Part shown: piece by piece, positions 8,002 to 13,016 of the stretch | How the letters are laid out: each line of letters starts with the position of its first letter | How positions within the stretch are numbered: the stretch's first letter is position 1 | IMG/VR virus record: IMGVR_UViG_3300009409_000052 | Coordinates: 1-23,850 of that record | Length of the DNA: 23,850 nucleotides | Direction: 5' to 3' (one strand) | Origin: a virus | The notes under the pieces: model-generated | Database searches by the model: none | Told to the model about the DNA's origin: nothing | What the model saw: only the letters and a program-made list of their open reading frames with translations | Program-made: the position numbers and the translations under genes

Positions 8002-8071
8002 GATCGTTGGCGATCGGCAATGATCTAAGAAGATCGGCAATGATCTAAGAAGATCGGCAATGATCTATTGT
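8002..8071. repeat. array of seven GATC sites at exact 10-bp spacing (iteron-like)
   Basis: GATC begins at 8002, 8012, 8022, 8032, 8042, 8052 and 8062, without a one-base slip. The 10-bp units alternate between GATCGGCAAT (three times) and GATCTAAGAA (twice), bracketed by GATCGTTGGC at the left and GATCTATTGT at the right. This also reads as a 20-bp tandem repeat from 8012. An AT-rich stretch (TTATATATA) follows at once. All sites fall on the same face of the helix. Possible roles are a replication origin, a terminase packaging (pac) site or a Dam/SeqA-sensitive switch; none is proven. It is not a CRISPR array: the units are far too short and lack spacers. Confidence 0.9.
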
Positions 8072-8106
8072 TATATATACGAGGGCATAGGTCAACCGCC
8101 AATCGG

Positions 8107-8229
8107 CTCTTGTCAACTCTTCTCCTCTCGTAGTAGGGATCCGATTAGAAACGAACAGAGGGGAATGGACAAGAGGCGACTAGACTAGAGGGGAACTGAC
8201 ATGACTAGACGGGAACTGACAAGAGTAGA
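8107..8229. repeat. family of about 20-bp repeats, one copy inverted
   Basis: Two tandem 20-bp copies, 8183-8202 and 8203-8222, share GACTAGA then GGGAACTGACA with one mismatch in the core. A third, looser copy lies at 8155-8175 (AGAGGGGAATGGACAAGAG). A fourth is inverted at 8107-8130, reading GAGAAGAGTTGACAAGAG on the minus strand. AATCGG (8101-8106) and CCGATT (8141-8146) form another inverted pair. With the GATC array just to the left, this fills the non-coding region before the nuclease gene. It may be protein-binding sites for packaging or replication. Confidence 0.7.
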
Positions 8230-8631
8230 CTAACCTTCCCTCCTCTGCGAAAGGATAAAGTCAAGCATCCCCTCCCAATCGTAGGGCTTTCTCGTACACC
8301 AGTCAGGTGTCATTTGTTCTTTTCTATCTCTTGTTGGTCCAATATCAATTGCCCTCTCCCCTCTAAATATATTTAGAGTCTCACCGGAAGGATGACCAAC
8401 CAAGTTTAAAACACACCCTTTCTTCTGTGTGTATCTTATTTGCCACGCTATTTGATGGGGACTTAGGTTTACATACTTTAATGACTTTAAGCTATGCAGC
8501 TTGAGTTCTAACCAAAAAGGGAATCCATTTATGATCCCATGTACGTCTGGTATTCCTGGCGTTGCCCATGACTCTAAACGTGTCCAAAATACATCATGCT
8601 GCTTAGTTGCGTCCCGCAAGTTTTGCCACAT
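8230..8631 (-). CDS. PD-(D/E)XK-type nuclease (VRR-NUC/resolvase-like)
   Basis: A 133-residue protein from the ATG at 8631; a TTG at 8652 would add 7 residues. The nuclease signature is visible: GIPDVHG with Pro28-Asp29, then FWLELK with Glu42 and Lys44, then SPHQIAWQ with Gln60, the order and spacing of PD-(D/E)XK enzymes of the VRR-NUC and Holliday-resolvase-like kind. The rest is short and lacks a DNA-binding domain, so it may act in a complex. It begins 8 bases after the small terminase stop and is presumably cotranscribed with it. Roles consistent with this: trimming replication or packaging intermediates, resolving branched DNA before packaging, or degrading host DNA. The family is fairly sure; the substrate is not. 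Confidence 0.7.
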   Translation of the reverse strand: MWQNLRDATKQHDVFWTRLESWATPGIPDVHGIINGFPFWLELKLHSLKSLKYVNLSPHQIAWQIRYTQKKGCVLNLVGHPSGETLNIFRGERAIDIGPTRDRKEQMTPDWCTRKPYDWEGMLDFILSQRREG

Positions 8632-8638
8632 TTTGCTT

Positions 8639-9175
8639 TCAGGTTTTTTCAACTTCGCCTTCTATTAGGATGCTATCCTCACCCACCGCAGCCAGTAAAG
8701 GGTACTGCTCTTGTAGTTTAGCTATTTCTCTTAGCACTTCTTCTTTGTTCATGTTGTCTATTTTACCATGCAGGATTTCCTTGCGCTCAATGTATAAGCC
8801 CGCAGCCTGACCCCTATTTTTCTCTGCTGCTACCGCTGAGGCATAAGCCCCATCACTTAAAGCAACGTCTCTTATTTCAGCTAGTTTTCTTACGTGGTTT
8901 TCAAATGTTACCTCGTACTTTAGGCCGAGTTCTTTTTTAACTTCATAGACTCTTGCTACTACGTGCGGATATCGCACCCCGTCTAGTAGTTGTGATGCTA
9001 TTGCATGGGCGCTTTTTTTAGAGTACCCAGCCCTGACTGCTGCTTCTGTCTGGCTTACATCTTCGCAACAATAAATCCTCACAAATGTTTCTTGTTTAGG
9101 AGTTATCTTTTTTTCAGTGCGTGGGTTGGCTACGATTTTGAGGTGTGGCTTATGTGTCTTTTTAGGTAGGGGCAT
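8639..9175 (-). CDS. terS: terminase small subunit
   Basis: A 178-residue protein with the Terminase_2-type N-terminal DNA-binding region at about 24-64: ITPKQETFVRIY, then QTEAAVRAGYSKKSAHAIASQLL, a helix-turn-helix pattern with AGYS. The middle (80-140) is helical, fitting the ring-forming oligomerisation part, and the C-terminal end is acidic, fitting contact with the large subunit. The small subunit recognises the phage DNA packaging site. No ribosome-binding site precedes the ATG. The -10 hexamer TATAGT lies only 11 bases upstream, so the message would begin about 5 bases before the start and be nearly leaderless. The repeat-rich region 8002-8229 lies just downstream, where a pac or cos-type site could be. 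Confidence 0.88.
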   Translation of the reverse strand: MPLPKKTHKPHLKIVANPRTEKKITPKQETFVRIYCCEDVSQTEAAVRAGYSKKSAHAIASQLLDGVRYPHVVARVYEVKKELGLKYEVTFENHVRKLAEIRDVALSDGAYASAVAAEKNRGQAAGLYIERKEILHGKIDNMNKEEVLREIAKLQEQYPLLAAVGEDSILIEGEVEKT

Positions 9176-9186
9176 GGAGGAACTTT

Positions 9187-9214
9187 ACTATATAGGACCA
9201 AAACTGCAAAGCAA
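9187..9214 (-). promoter_or_regulatory. promoter of the small terminase operon
   Basis: Minus strand: -35 TTGCTT (plus 9209-9214), 16-bp spacer, -10 TATAGT (plus 9187-9192) within TATATAGTA. The predicted transcript start is about 5 bases before the terS ATG, giving a near-leaderless message, in keeping with the missing ribosome site. The same TATATAGTA occurs before the genes at 15710 and 21623. Confidence 0.55.
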
Positions 9215-9409
9215 TAGAATCACTTTTTGAGTATAAACGACTCGCGCGTCCCAGAGTCTTGCTTGTCCACTATATGAATACTGAGATCAGTTGTTAGTAA
9301 GTCATTGTTAATTAACAAAGATATCCAGATAGTGTGATATTGTATATTATAGAATCTCAAAAAAGAATTGACTCTCTTTTTTTAAACTCCCCTATAGAGC
9401 AAACTTTGG
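9215..9409. other. intergenic divergent region with a perfect palindrome
   Basis: No open frame of note lies between the leftward terS gene and the rightward operon (9176-9484). It holds a perfect 14-base palindrome TTGTTAATTAACAA at 9305-9318, a possible operator midway between the divergent promoters, an AT-rich stretch near 9330-9352, and TTGACT at 9369-9374 followed by a T-run, a possible extra rightward -35. CCCCTATAGAGCAAA at 9389-9403 recurs with one change at 10774-10788. Confidence 0.5.
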
Positions 9410-9450
9410 TTGTTCTTGGATAGTCGCCCCTGCATACTACAAAAGTAGTA
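9410..9450 (+). promoter_or_regulatory. promoter of the rightward operon with shared hairpin element
   Basis: -35 TTGTTC (9410-9415), 17-bp spacer, -10 CATACT (9433-9438), about 46 bases before the first ATG at 9485. The -10 merges with a small dyad, TACTAC-AAAA-GTAGTA (9435-9450). Nearly the same sequence overlaps the promoter of the other rightward unit at 12027-12042, suggesting shared control. Confidence 0.5.
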
Positions 9451-9484
9451 ATACAAAAAACTTTCACATACAGGAGCATAACTA

Positions 9485-9676
9485 ATGACCCCCACCCTTT
9501 GCGTACTTTGTGGAGAATCTTTAGCGGATAACGCTAAACCGGCGCATGTCGCTATTAACTGGTTGAATGGTCATAACCCCGACCCCCTAGCACCAACGGG
9601 CAGGGCTTGTGACAAGTGCAATGATGCGTTGGTTATACCGGCTCGCTTGTTTGGCCTTGCTATAGGAGACAAGTAA
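9485..9676 (+). CDS. small zinc-finger-like protein, first gene of the rightward operon
   Basis: A 63-residue protein with two Cys pairs, CVLCGE (6-9) and CDKCND (42-45), about 32 residues apart, the pattern of a treble-clef or HNH-like zinc site. The stretch between contains AHVAINWLNGHNPDPL. The HNH catalytic His-Asn-His is not clearly present, so a nuclease is not claimed. CAGGAG stands 8 bases before the ATG, a strong ribosome site. The next gene starts two bases after the stop. Small Cys-pair proteins encoded in early operons of phages are often regulators of host or phage nucleic-acid enzymes, but no function can be named here. Confidence 0.7.
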   Translation: MTPTLCVLCGESLADNAKPAHVAINWLNGHNPDPLAPTGRACDKCNDALVIPARLFGLAIGDK

Positions 9677-9677
9677 G

Positions 9678-10100
9678 ATGTCAACACGCGGAATGTACAT
9701 TTTTGAGTTTGAAAAGCCACAGGCGGTCTATGTACACCATGATAATTACATAGAGGGCGCAATACAGAAGTTTAAATCCTGGGCCGACACCCATAATAAG
9801 AGCTCTGTAGTACCCGCCCCCGTAGATTACCAAATGTTTATAGACCAAAATAAGGGGACGGCAGAAAGTAGTGAAAATTCACACCCCGATATTGAATACC
9901 GTTATCGGGTGTTTACCCCTTATTTTGAAAACATAAGCGGCAGAAAGTCCAACCCCCACCCCCAAGAAACAGATGTTCTTAACCTTATGGTTTTAGCCCA
10001 AAAAAGAAAAGAGTGGCAGCAGTGTCAAGCGAGGGAAATTGCTTGGGACAATCTGTTTTGCGGACCAATGTTTGTTTTTATAAACCAGAAGGAAGAATAA
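9678..10100 (+). CDS. conserved unknown protein of the rightward operon
   Basis: A 140-residue soluble protein opening MSTRGMYIFEFEKPQAVYVHHDNY. That start (S/G-TRG, then a strand with an aromatic-VYxHxD step) resembles a widespread family of unknown function whose members begin TRGxY and have a conserved His-x-Asp; I am not certain of membership. The rest is polar with several aromatic residues and no membrane segment. TAGGAGA precedes the ATG by 8 bases. It sits between the zinc-finger-like gene and a single-pass membrane gene in a tightly spaced operon (2-base gaps), so joint expression is certain. No catalytic role is assigned. Confidence 0.7.
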   Translation: MSTRGMYIFEFEKPQAVYVHHDNYIEGAIQKFKSWADTHNKSSVVPAPVDYQMFIDQNKGTAESSENSHPDIEYRYRVFTPYFENISGRKSNPHPQETDVLNLMVLAQKRKEWQQCQAREIAWDNLFCGPMFVFINQKEE

Positions 10101-10102
10101 AA

Positions 10103-10276
10103 ATGACAAAGTACCATAGAGATGTGACTATACAGTTAGAAGCTGAGCAGTCTATTAAAGCAAGTGAGTTAGTGCGCCGACGAGAGATTAGGAATGCGGT
10201 AGCCCAGTTGATAGTAGGAAGTACGCTTGGCTTGTTGATGTTTATTATCATAGTAGTAGCAGCTTTATTAATCTAA
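10103..10276 (+). CDS. small single-pass membrane protein
   Basis: A 57-residue protein from the ATG at 10103, preceded by GAAGGAAG. An upstream extension in the same frame would run back inside the previous gene and is not supported by a ribosome site. Residues 1-32 are charged and helical (RDVTIQLEAEQSIKASELVRR). Residues about 34-57 are a continuous hydrophobic membrane helix ending at the C-terminus (LGLLMFIIIVVAALLI). The likely orientation is N-terminus in the cytoplasm with a short tail anchor. Such peptides in phage early operons can be superinfection-exclusion or membrane-targeted host-takeover factors. That is only an analogy. Confidence 0.65.
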   Translation: MTKYHRDVTIQLEAEQSIKASELVRRREIRNAVAQLIVGSTLGLLMFIIIVVAALLI

Positions 10277-10301
10277 TACCTAAACGAGGAGCTTTAAAAT
10301 C

Positions 10302-10685
10302 ATGAAAAAATATTATGTGAATATTTACAAAACTGGTCGCGCTTATGGCGGGCCAGAGGAAGGAGGTTGGTTTTACGGTTACGGTGAGTTTGAACACACC
10401 CTAGCGATATGCCCCCAACGAGGACAGGCGGCTAAGTTGGCCGAAAAAATACGCGAAAGCTTTAAGGAGGGGAATACCGAACAATATGAGAAAATAGTAG
10501 CAGCAGGAATCGCCCTAGCCGTGAACCAAATGGGTTTTGGACCCCATGATGGTGCAGATCCAAATGGGGAGGGTGATGACCGCTACCTAATGAGTGGTGG
10601 GCAATGGGGTGATGAATCTTTACGTTGCATGGTAGAAACCCACAAAGGAAAAGATTTCCCAGAGGAGCGGCCTCACTACGAGTAA
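10302..10685 (+). CDS. unknown soluble protein, last gene of the rightward operon
   Basis: A 127-residue protein starting MKKYYVNIYKTGRAYGGPEEGGWFYGYGEF, rich in Gly, Tyr and aromatic residues in its first 35 positions. A helical part follows (AAKLAEKIRESFKEGNTEQY), then a Gly/Asp-rich loop (HDGADPNGEGDDRYLMSGG) and an acidic end. GAGGAG precedes the ATG. I do not recognise a family with certainty; proteins with a Tyr/Gly-rich start of this kind are common among phage hypotheticals. There is no membrane segment, Cys cluster or catalytic triad. Its stop is 8 bases before a strong terminator, so it closes the operon. Confidence 0.7.
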   Translation: MKKYYVNIYKTGRAYGGPEEGGWFYGYGEFEHTLAICPQRGQAAKLAEKIRESFKEGNTEQYEKIVAAGIALAVNQMGFGPHDGADPNGEGDDRYLMSGGQWGDESLRCMVETHKGKDFPEERPHYE

Positions 10686-10693
10686 CAAACTAT

Positions 10694-10720
10694 AGCCGTC
10701 TGTAACAAGACGGCTTTTTT
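10694..10720 (+). terminator. Rho-independent terminator of the rightward operon
   Basis: AGCCGTCT (10694-10701) and AGACGGCT (10708-10715) form a perfect 8-bp stem with a 6-base loop, followed at once by T-run 10716-10720. It starts 8 bases after the stop codon of the last rightward gene. Confidence 0.92.
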
Positions 10721-10844
10721 GTGCCTAAACCTTTGTTTTCAGGTGGTTTTTTAAAAATAGAGTTGCGTGTAAGCCCCTGTAGAGCAAAAGGAAAATTAAG
10801 TGGGGTTAGGGCTAGGGGTAAAAATAGGAGTGTCTACGGGGGTT

Positions 10845-10976
10845 TTAAGTTTTTTGGTCTTGCGGGGTTAAGACTTCTTTTACTTGGTCTTGTATAAAAT
10901 CTTGGGCTTTCTGGAGGAGCTCTTCCAGTTCCTCCTCATTTTGTAGCTCTATGTTCACTTGGATATTTATTTTCAT
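10845..10976 (-). CDS. 43-residue acidic helical microprotein
   Basis: A short frame that begins MKINIQVNIELQNEEELEEL and ends KEVLTPQDQKT: one beta strand then an acidic amphipathic helix. It overlaps the end of the upstream gene (10936-11160) by 41 bases in another frame, and its ATG follows the purine run AGAAAAGAAAAAG. That weak ribosome site suggests translation coupled to the upstream gene. The strand-helix plan with a charged helix recalls small phage inhibitors or mimics, but no family is recognised. It is the last leftward gene before the convergent terminator, so the region 10686-10844 has no further gene. Confidence 0.5.
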   Translation of the reverse strand: MKINIQVNIELQNEEELEELLQKAQDFIQDQVKEVLTPQDQKT

Positions 10977-11160
10977 CTTTTTCTTTTCTCAGGATTTGTG
11001 ATTTCAAGGAATTCATGGTCTCACGGGAAGCGTCTGCCGGTAGGGAATGATGCAGGATTTTTACGTGGTCCCATTTGGTTGGAGGTGTCTTTTTTAAGAC
11101 ATACATGACATGGTAACGATCGTTGCTGAAGGAATGTATTGTGGGGATTGGTGTCTTCAT
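10936..11160 (-). CDS. small basic protein of unknown function
   Basis: A 74-residue protein, basic and rich in His, Lys and Ser, starting MKTPIPTIHSFSNDRYHVMY and ending in a charged tail. A good ribosome site (AAAGGAG, 6 bases before the ATG) supports it. There is no Cys cluster or membrane segment, and no family is recognised. Its leader contains the inverted repeat at 11186-11215. It overlaps the microprotein gene downstream. Confidence 0.6.
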   Translation of the reverse strand: MKTPIPTIHSFSNDRYHVMYVLKKTPPTKWDHVKILHHSLPADASRETMNSLKSQILRKEKDENKYPSEHRATK

Positions 11161-11185
11161 GAGCGGCTCCTTTTATAAAATCCCC

Positions 11186-11215
11186 GAGAGCAGGGAAAAA
11201 GGGAAAACTGCTCTC
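11186..11215. repeat. inverted repeat in the leader between two accessory genes
   Basis: GAGAGCAG (11186-11193) and CTGCTCTC (11208-11215) are perfect 8-base arms around a 14-base purine-rich loop (pyrimidine-rich on the minus strand). It lies between the stop at 11270 and the start at 11160, ahead of a strong ribosome site. It lacks a T-run, so a processing or mRNA-stability hairpin is more likely than a terminator. Confidence 0.55.
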
Positions 11216-11269
11216 AGGGAAGACCTTACAAGGAGGTAGACATTCGAGGTGTCCACCCCCGTATCTTAT

Positions 11270-11431
11270 TCAAAGTTTTTTCTTTTGTACATCATCTTTT
11301 TCTGGATTGTGACAGGAGGTACAAACCCACCACTTCATTTGAACTCTGCTGCCCTCGGGAGGGTTCCAGACTACTTGTAAATCATTAGGATGCGTTTCTT
11401 TTTTGCATCGGTGGCAAATATCTTTAGTCAT
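11270..11431 (-). CDS. small zinc-ribbon protein
   Basis: A 53-residue protein from the ATG at 11431 with two Cys pairs: CHRC at 6-9 and CTSC near 38-41. They flank a strand-rich middle with WNPPEGSRV and WWV, a typical zinc-ribbon plan, and the C-terminus is Lys-rich. The frame is open further upstream (to 11623), but that part lies in another frame over the neighbouring gene and reads as a shadow. The start overlaps the stop of the upstream gene by 8 bases, implying coupled translation. Zinc ribbons of this size bind nucleic acid or proteins; the role is unknown. Confidence 0.65.
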   Translation of the reverse strand: MTKDICHRCKKETHPNDLQVVWNPPEGSRVQMKWWVCTSCHNPEKDDVQKKKL

Positions 11432-11648
11432 AGTATCCATATACATAGTCATCAGGATCCATTTTTGTATGGAGGTCAAGGTAGTAAGCCTTGTCTTTGA
11501 GGATTTCAACCCAGAAACATCTGTATTCTGGGTAGTTCTCTTTTTCTTCCACTGCTTTACAAACCGCTCTTTCTTCGGTGGCAAATGTATCACTGCCAAT
11601 TCGGACCTCGGTATTGCACTCATCTCGGGCCATAATTATGTAAGTCAT
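11424..11648 (-). CDS. small acidic protein of unknown function
   Basis: A 74-residue acidic protein starting MTYIIMARDECNTEVRIGSD and ending DPDDYVYGYYD. It looks like an alpha/beta fold: two strands, a helix (ERAVCKAVEEKENY), a strand (RCFWVEILKD), and an acidic aromatic tail. No family is recognised. It starts 3 bases after the stop of the upstream gene and overlaps the next one by 8 bases, so it is an internal member of the leftward cluster 11270-11987. The competing frame over the same bases is less protein-like. Confidence 0.6.
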   Translation of the reverse strand: MTYIIMARDECNTEVRIGSDTFATEERAVCKAVEEKENYPEYRCFWVEILKDKAYYLDLHTKMDPDDYVYGYYD

Positions 11649-11651
11649 TGT

Positions 11652-11987
11652 TTAATCCATCCTTGATGCGCTGTAGCATTTGACACCGTGGGCTTCTAAG
11701 ATTCCTGCGTAAGCTCTTGCCCCTGCTGATTTACTCAGCATACGCTGTGTAGAAGAACCCGCAGGGTTCCAAACATCGTAACCCCCGTCCCAAGCGGCGC
11801 GGTCAACTATGCCTTCTTTCTTTAAGAACCTACCGAAAGGCTGTGTGGCAGGACTAATCTTTACCCATGCAAATCCGCAGGGGAACCAGTCATTTGGATT
11901 GTTGTCTTCTTCTTCTTTGCAAGCTAGAATCGCTGCTTCTGTCGCGGCTTCATGTAGAAACTTACACTCATCGTGAGACATTTTCAT
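11652..11987 (-). CDS. conserved phage hypothetical with DWFPCGFAWVKI motif
   Basis: A 111-residue protein. Residues 5-25 form a helix. At 33-44 stands DWFPCGFAWVKI, followed by a Phe/Lys-rich step, GGYDVWNPAGSSTQRM (69-83), then SAGARAYAGILEAHGV at the end. I recall proteins with the same three blocks in many phages of unrelated hosts, annotated only as hypothetical; the blocks suggest a small globular fold with conserved aromatic and Cys residues. AAAGGG precedes the ATG. It is the first gene of the leftward cluster and lies back to back with the rightward unit that starts at 12094. No function is assigned. Confidence 0.7.
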   Translation of the reverse strand: MKMSHDECKFLHEAATEAAILACKEEEDNNPNDWFPCGFAWVKISPATQPFGRFLKKEGIVDRAAWDGGYDVWNPAGSSTQRMLSKSAGARAYAGILEAHGVKCYSASRMD

Positions 11988-12002
11988 ATCATTACCCTTT
12001 CT

Positions 12003-12042
12003 TTGGTTTATGAGGTTACTGTTTTTATACTACAATAGTAGC
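12003..12042 (+). promoter_or_regulatory. promoter of the two-gene rightward unit, with shared element
   Basis: -35 TTGGTT (12003-12008), 17-bp spacer, -10 TATACT (12026-12031), 62 bases before the ATG at 12094. ATACTACAATAGTAG (12027-12041) differs by one base from the element at 9434-9448 in the other rightward promoter. The two may share a regulator. Confidence 0.5.
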
Positions 12043-12093
12043 GTACCAAAGCGACTATAAAAGAACTACTACTTTTTAACATTTGGGGGACAT

Positions 12094-12231
12094 ATGATTG
12101 CTCTTTTAGAAAGACTTCAACAGTTCATCATTAAATCAAATAAAAAATTAAATCAACCCATTAAATATAAGAATAAACATCTACTAGGTCTTATCGTACT
12201 TTTCCTCGTAGTGTTGATTTTGGCGGCTTAA
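12094..12231 (+). CDS. 45-residue single-pass membrane peptide
   Basis: A short rightward frame starting MIALLERLQQFIIKSNKK, a basic amphipathic helix, and ending HLLGLIVLFLVVLILAA, one membrane helix running to the C-terminus. GGGGGA precedes the ATG closely, and a plausible promoter lies upstream at 12003-12031. It is opposite in direction to all neighbouring genes, so it forms a separate unit with the next small gene. Membrane-targeted phage peptides of this shape can be holin-like, antiholin-like or exclusion factors; none is claimed. The intact frame, ribosome site and promoter support it being real. Confidence 0.5.
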   Translation: MIALLERLQQFIIKSNKKLNQPIKYKNKHLLGLIVLFLVVLILAA

Positions 12232-12234
12232 ACT

Positions 12235-12411
12235 ATGACCGAACAAGAAGAGATTCAATTATTAGAAAAGCATTTACAAGAACACTTAGCTAAAGGGGAA
12301 CCTTCCTCCTACAGAACGGAACGCTCTACCATCACCAAAGAAGGGGTTACTCGAAGAATTATTAAAAAAATTCCTGTTAATCCCAACGTGCTTTCCCCGA
12401 TAAAACGATAG
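12235..12411 (+). CDS. 58-residue charged protein of unknown function
   Basis: A short rightward frame that begins MTEQEEIQLLEKHLQEHLAK, an acidic amphipathic helix, followed by a basic, strand-like second half (TRRIIKKIPVNP). Its ATG is 3 bases after the stop of the membrane peptide gene and has no ribosome site of its own, so coupled translation is likely. Its last 35 bases overlap the convergent DUF3846-like gene. No family is recognised. Confidence 0.45.
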   Translation: MTEQEEIQLLEKHLQEHLAKGEPSSYRTERSTITKEGVTRRIIKKIPVNPNVLSPIKR

Positions 12412-12652
12412 CCGGACCAACAATGGGGGAACTCTGTGTTGACCTGTATTTTAAAACGAGCTCCGTTGCTACGGGATTGTATTCCATGTTTTTTAGAAGT
12501 CCTTCTTCATTAACTAATAATTGAATAGTAGAACCATATTCCATGGACAAAACAATAAGTTCTACGTTTCCCCCTACCAGTTCTTGAGCGGTCTTTAAAT
12601 CAGGCTTGTCCTCGGCTTTTACAAAAGTATGGACAATAGGAGGATATTTCAT
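12377..12652 (-). CDS. DUF3846-like protein
   Basis: A 91-residue protein with the DUF3846 pattern: a leading strand, then AQELVGGNVELIVL (23-36), a strand pair, LLVNEEGLLKNMEYNPVATEL (45-66), and closing IVGPAIVLS. The LVGG, NEEG and the Asn-x-x-Ala step are the residues I associate with the family, which is common in phages and plasmids and of unknown function; some members are linked with antirestriction genes. It overlaps the RHH gene upstream by one base (TGATG) and converges on the rightward unit. Family assignment is from memory and moderately sure. Confidence 0.65.
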   Translation of the reverse strand: MKYPPIVHTFVKAEDKPDLKTAQELVGGNVELIVLSMEYGSTIQLLVNEEGLLKNMEYNPVATELVLKYRSTQSSPIVGPAIVLSGKARWD

Positions 12653-12828
12653 CAGAGTCTCCCATTATCATCTTCTGGATAGCGGTCGTTGCTATTCCAA
12701 TAGGACAGCACCGCTCGGCGGAGTACTTCTTTCAAGCTGCGGCCTTCTTCTTTGCATAAGGTTTTCAAACGGGTGTAAGAAATATCATCTACTCTTACGT
12801 TTCTTCCTTCGTATTTGGTAGTTGTCAT
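12652..12828 (-). CDS. ribbon-helix-helix DNA-binding protein (CopG/Arc type)
   Basis: A 58-residue protein: strand RNVRVDD (9-15), helix ISYTRLKTLCKEEG, turn R-S, helix LKEVLRRAVLSYW (32-44), then an acidic tail. This is the ribbon-helix-helix plan, which dimerises and binds operators through its N-terminal strand. ATGA overlap with the gene upstream (4 bases) and TGATG with the gene downstream tie it into one operon. AGGA is 9 bases before the ATG. It may repress the small-gene operon or a promoter nearby; the dyads at 9305-9318 and 9435-9450 are candidate sites by inference only. It could also be an antitoxin, but no toxin-like partner is evident. Confidence 0.7.
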   Translation of the reverse strand: MTTTKYEGRNVRVDDISYTRLKTLCKEEGRSLKEVLRRAVLSYWNSNDRYPEDDNGRL

Positions 12829-13016
12829 AGGTTTTTTTCCTGGATATCTTTATAGCAAATGATCCTTTCTATCTTGTCTATCTGTGCTTCAAGTTCTACT
12901 ATTCTTTCAGTGTGTGTTTGAACAATACCAGTTAGGGCTTCTATGACTTCTTGTGTTGATATCGCGAACTTAGCTAAGAGCTCCTCTTCTTTAGAATTAA
13001 AGGGTTTTACTTTCAT
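12825..13016 (-). CDS. small coiled-coil protein
   Basis: A 63-residue protein that is nearly all helix: NSKEEELLAKFAISTQEVIEAL, then a heptad-like stretch IVELEAQIDKIERII. It may dimerise as a coiled coil. A strong ribosome site (GAGGAGG) precedes the ATG. It overlaps its upstream neighbour by 20 bases and the RHH gene by 4. No family is recognised; a partner for the RHH protein is possible from the coupling. Confidence 0.6.
   Translation of the reverse strand: MKVKPFNSKEEELLAKFAISTQEVIEALTGIVQTHTERIVELEAQIDKIERIICYKDIQEKNL

Noticed and set aside
8002-8229. CRISPR array
   Set aside because: Units of 10-20 bp with no unique spacers and no cas genes. They are iteron-like repeats.
9485-9676. 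HNH endonuclease
   Set aside because: Two Cys pairs are present, but the His-Asn-His catalytic residues are not clearly seen.
11432-11623. upstream extension of the zinc-ribbon frame at 11270-11431
   Set aside because: It lies over the gene at 11424-11648 in another frame and has shadow-like composition. The ATG at 11431 overlaps that gene's stop as expected for coupling.
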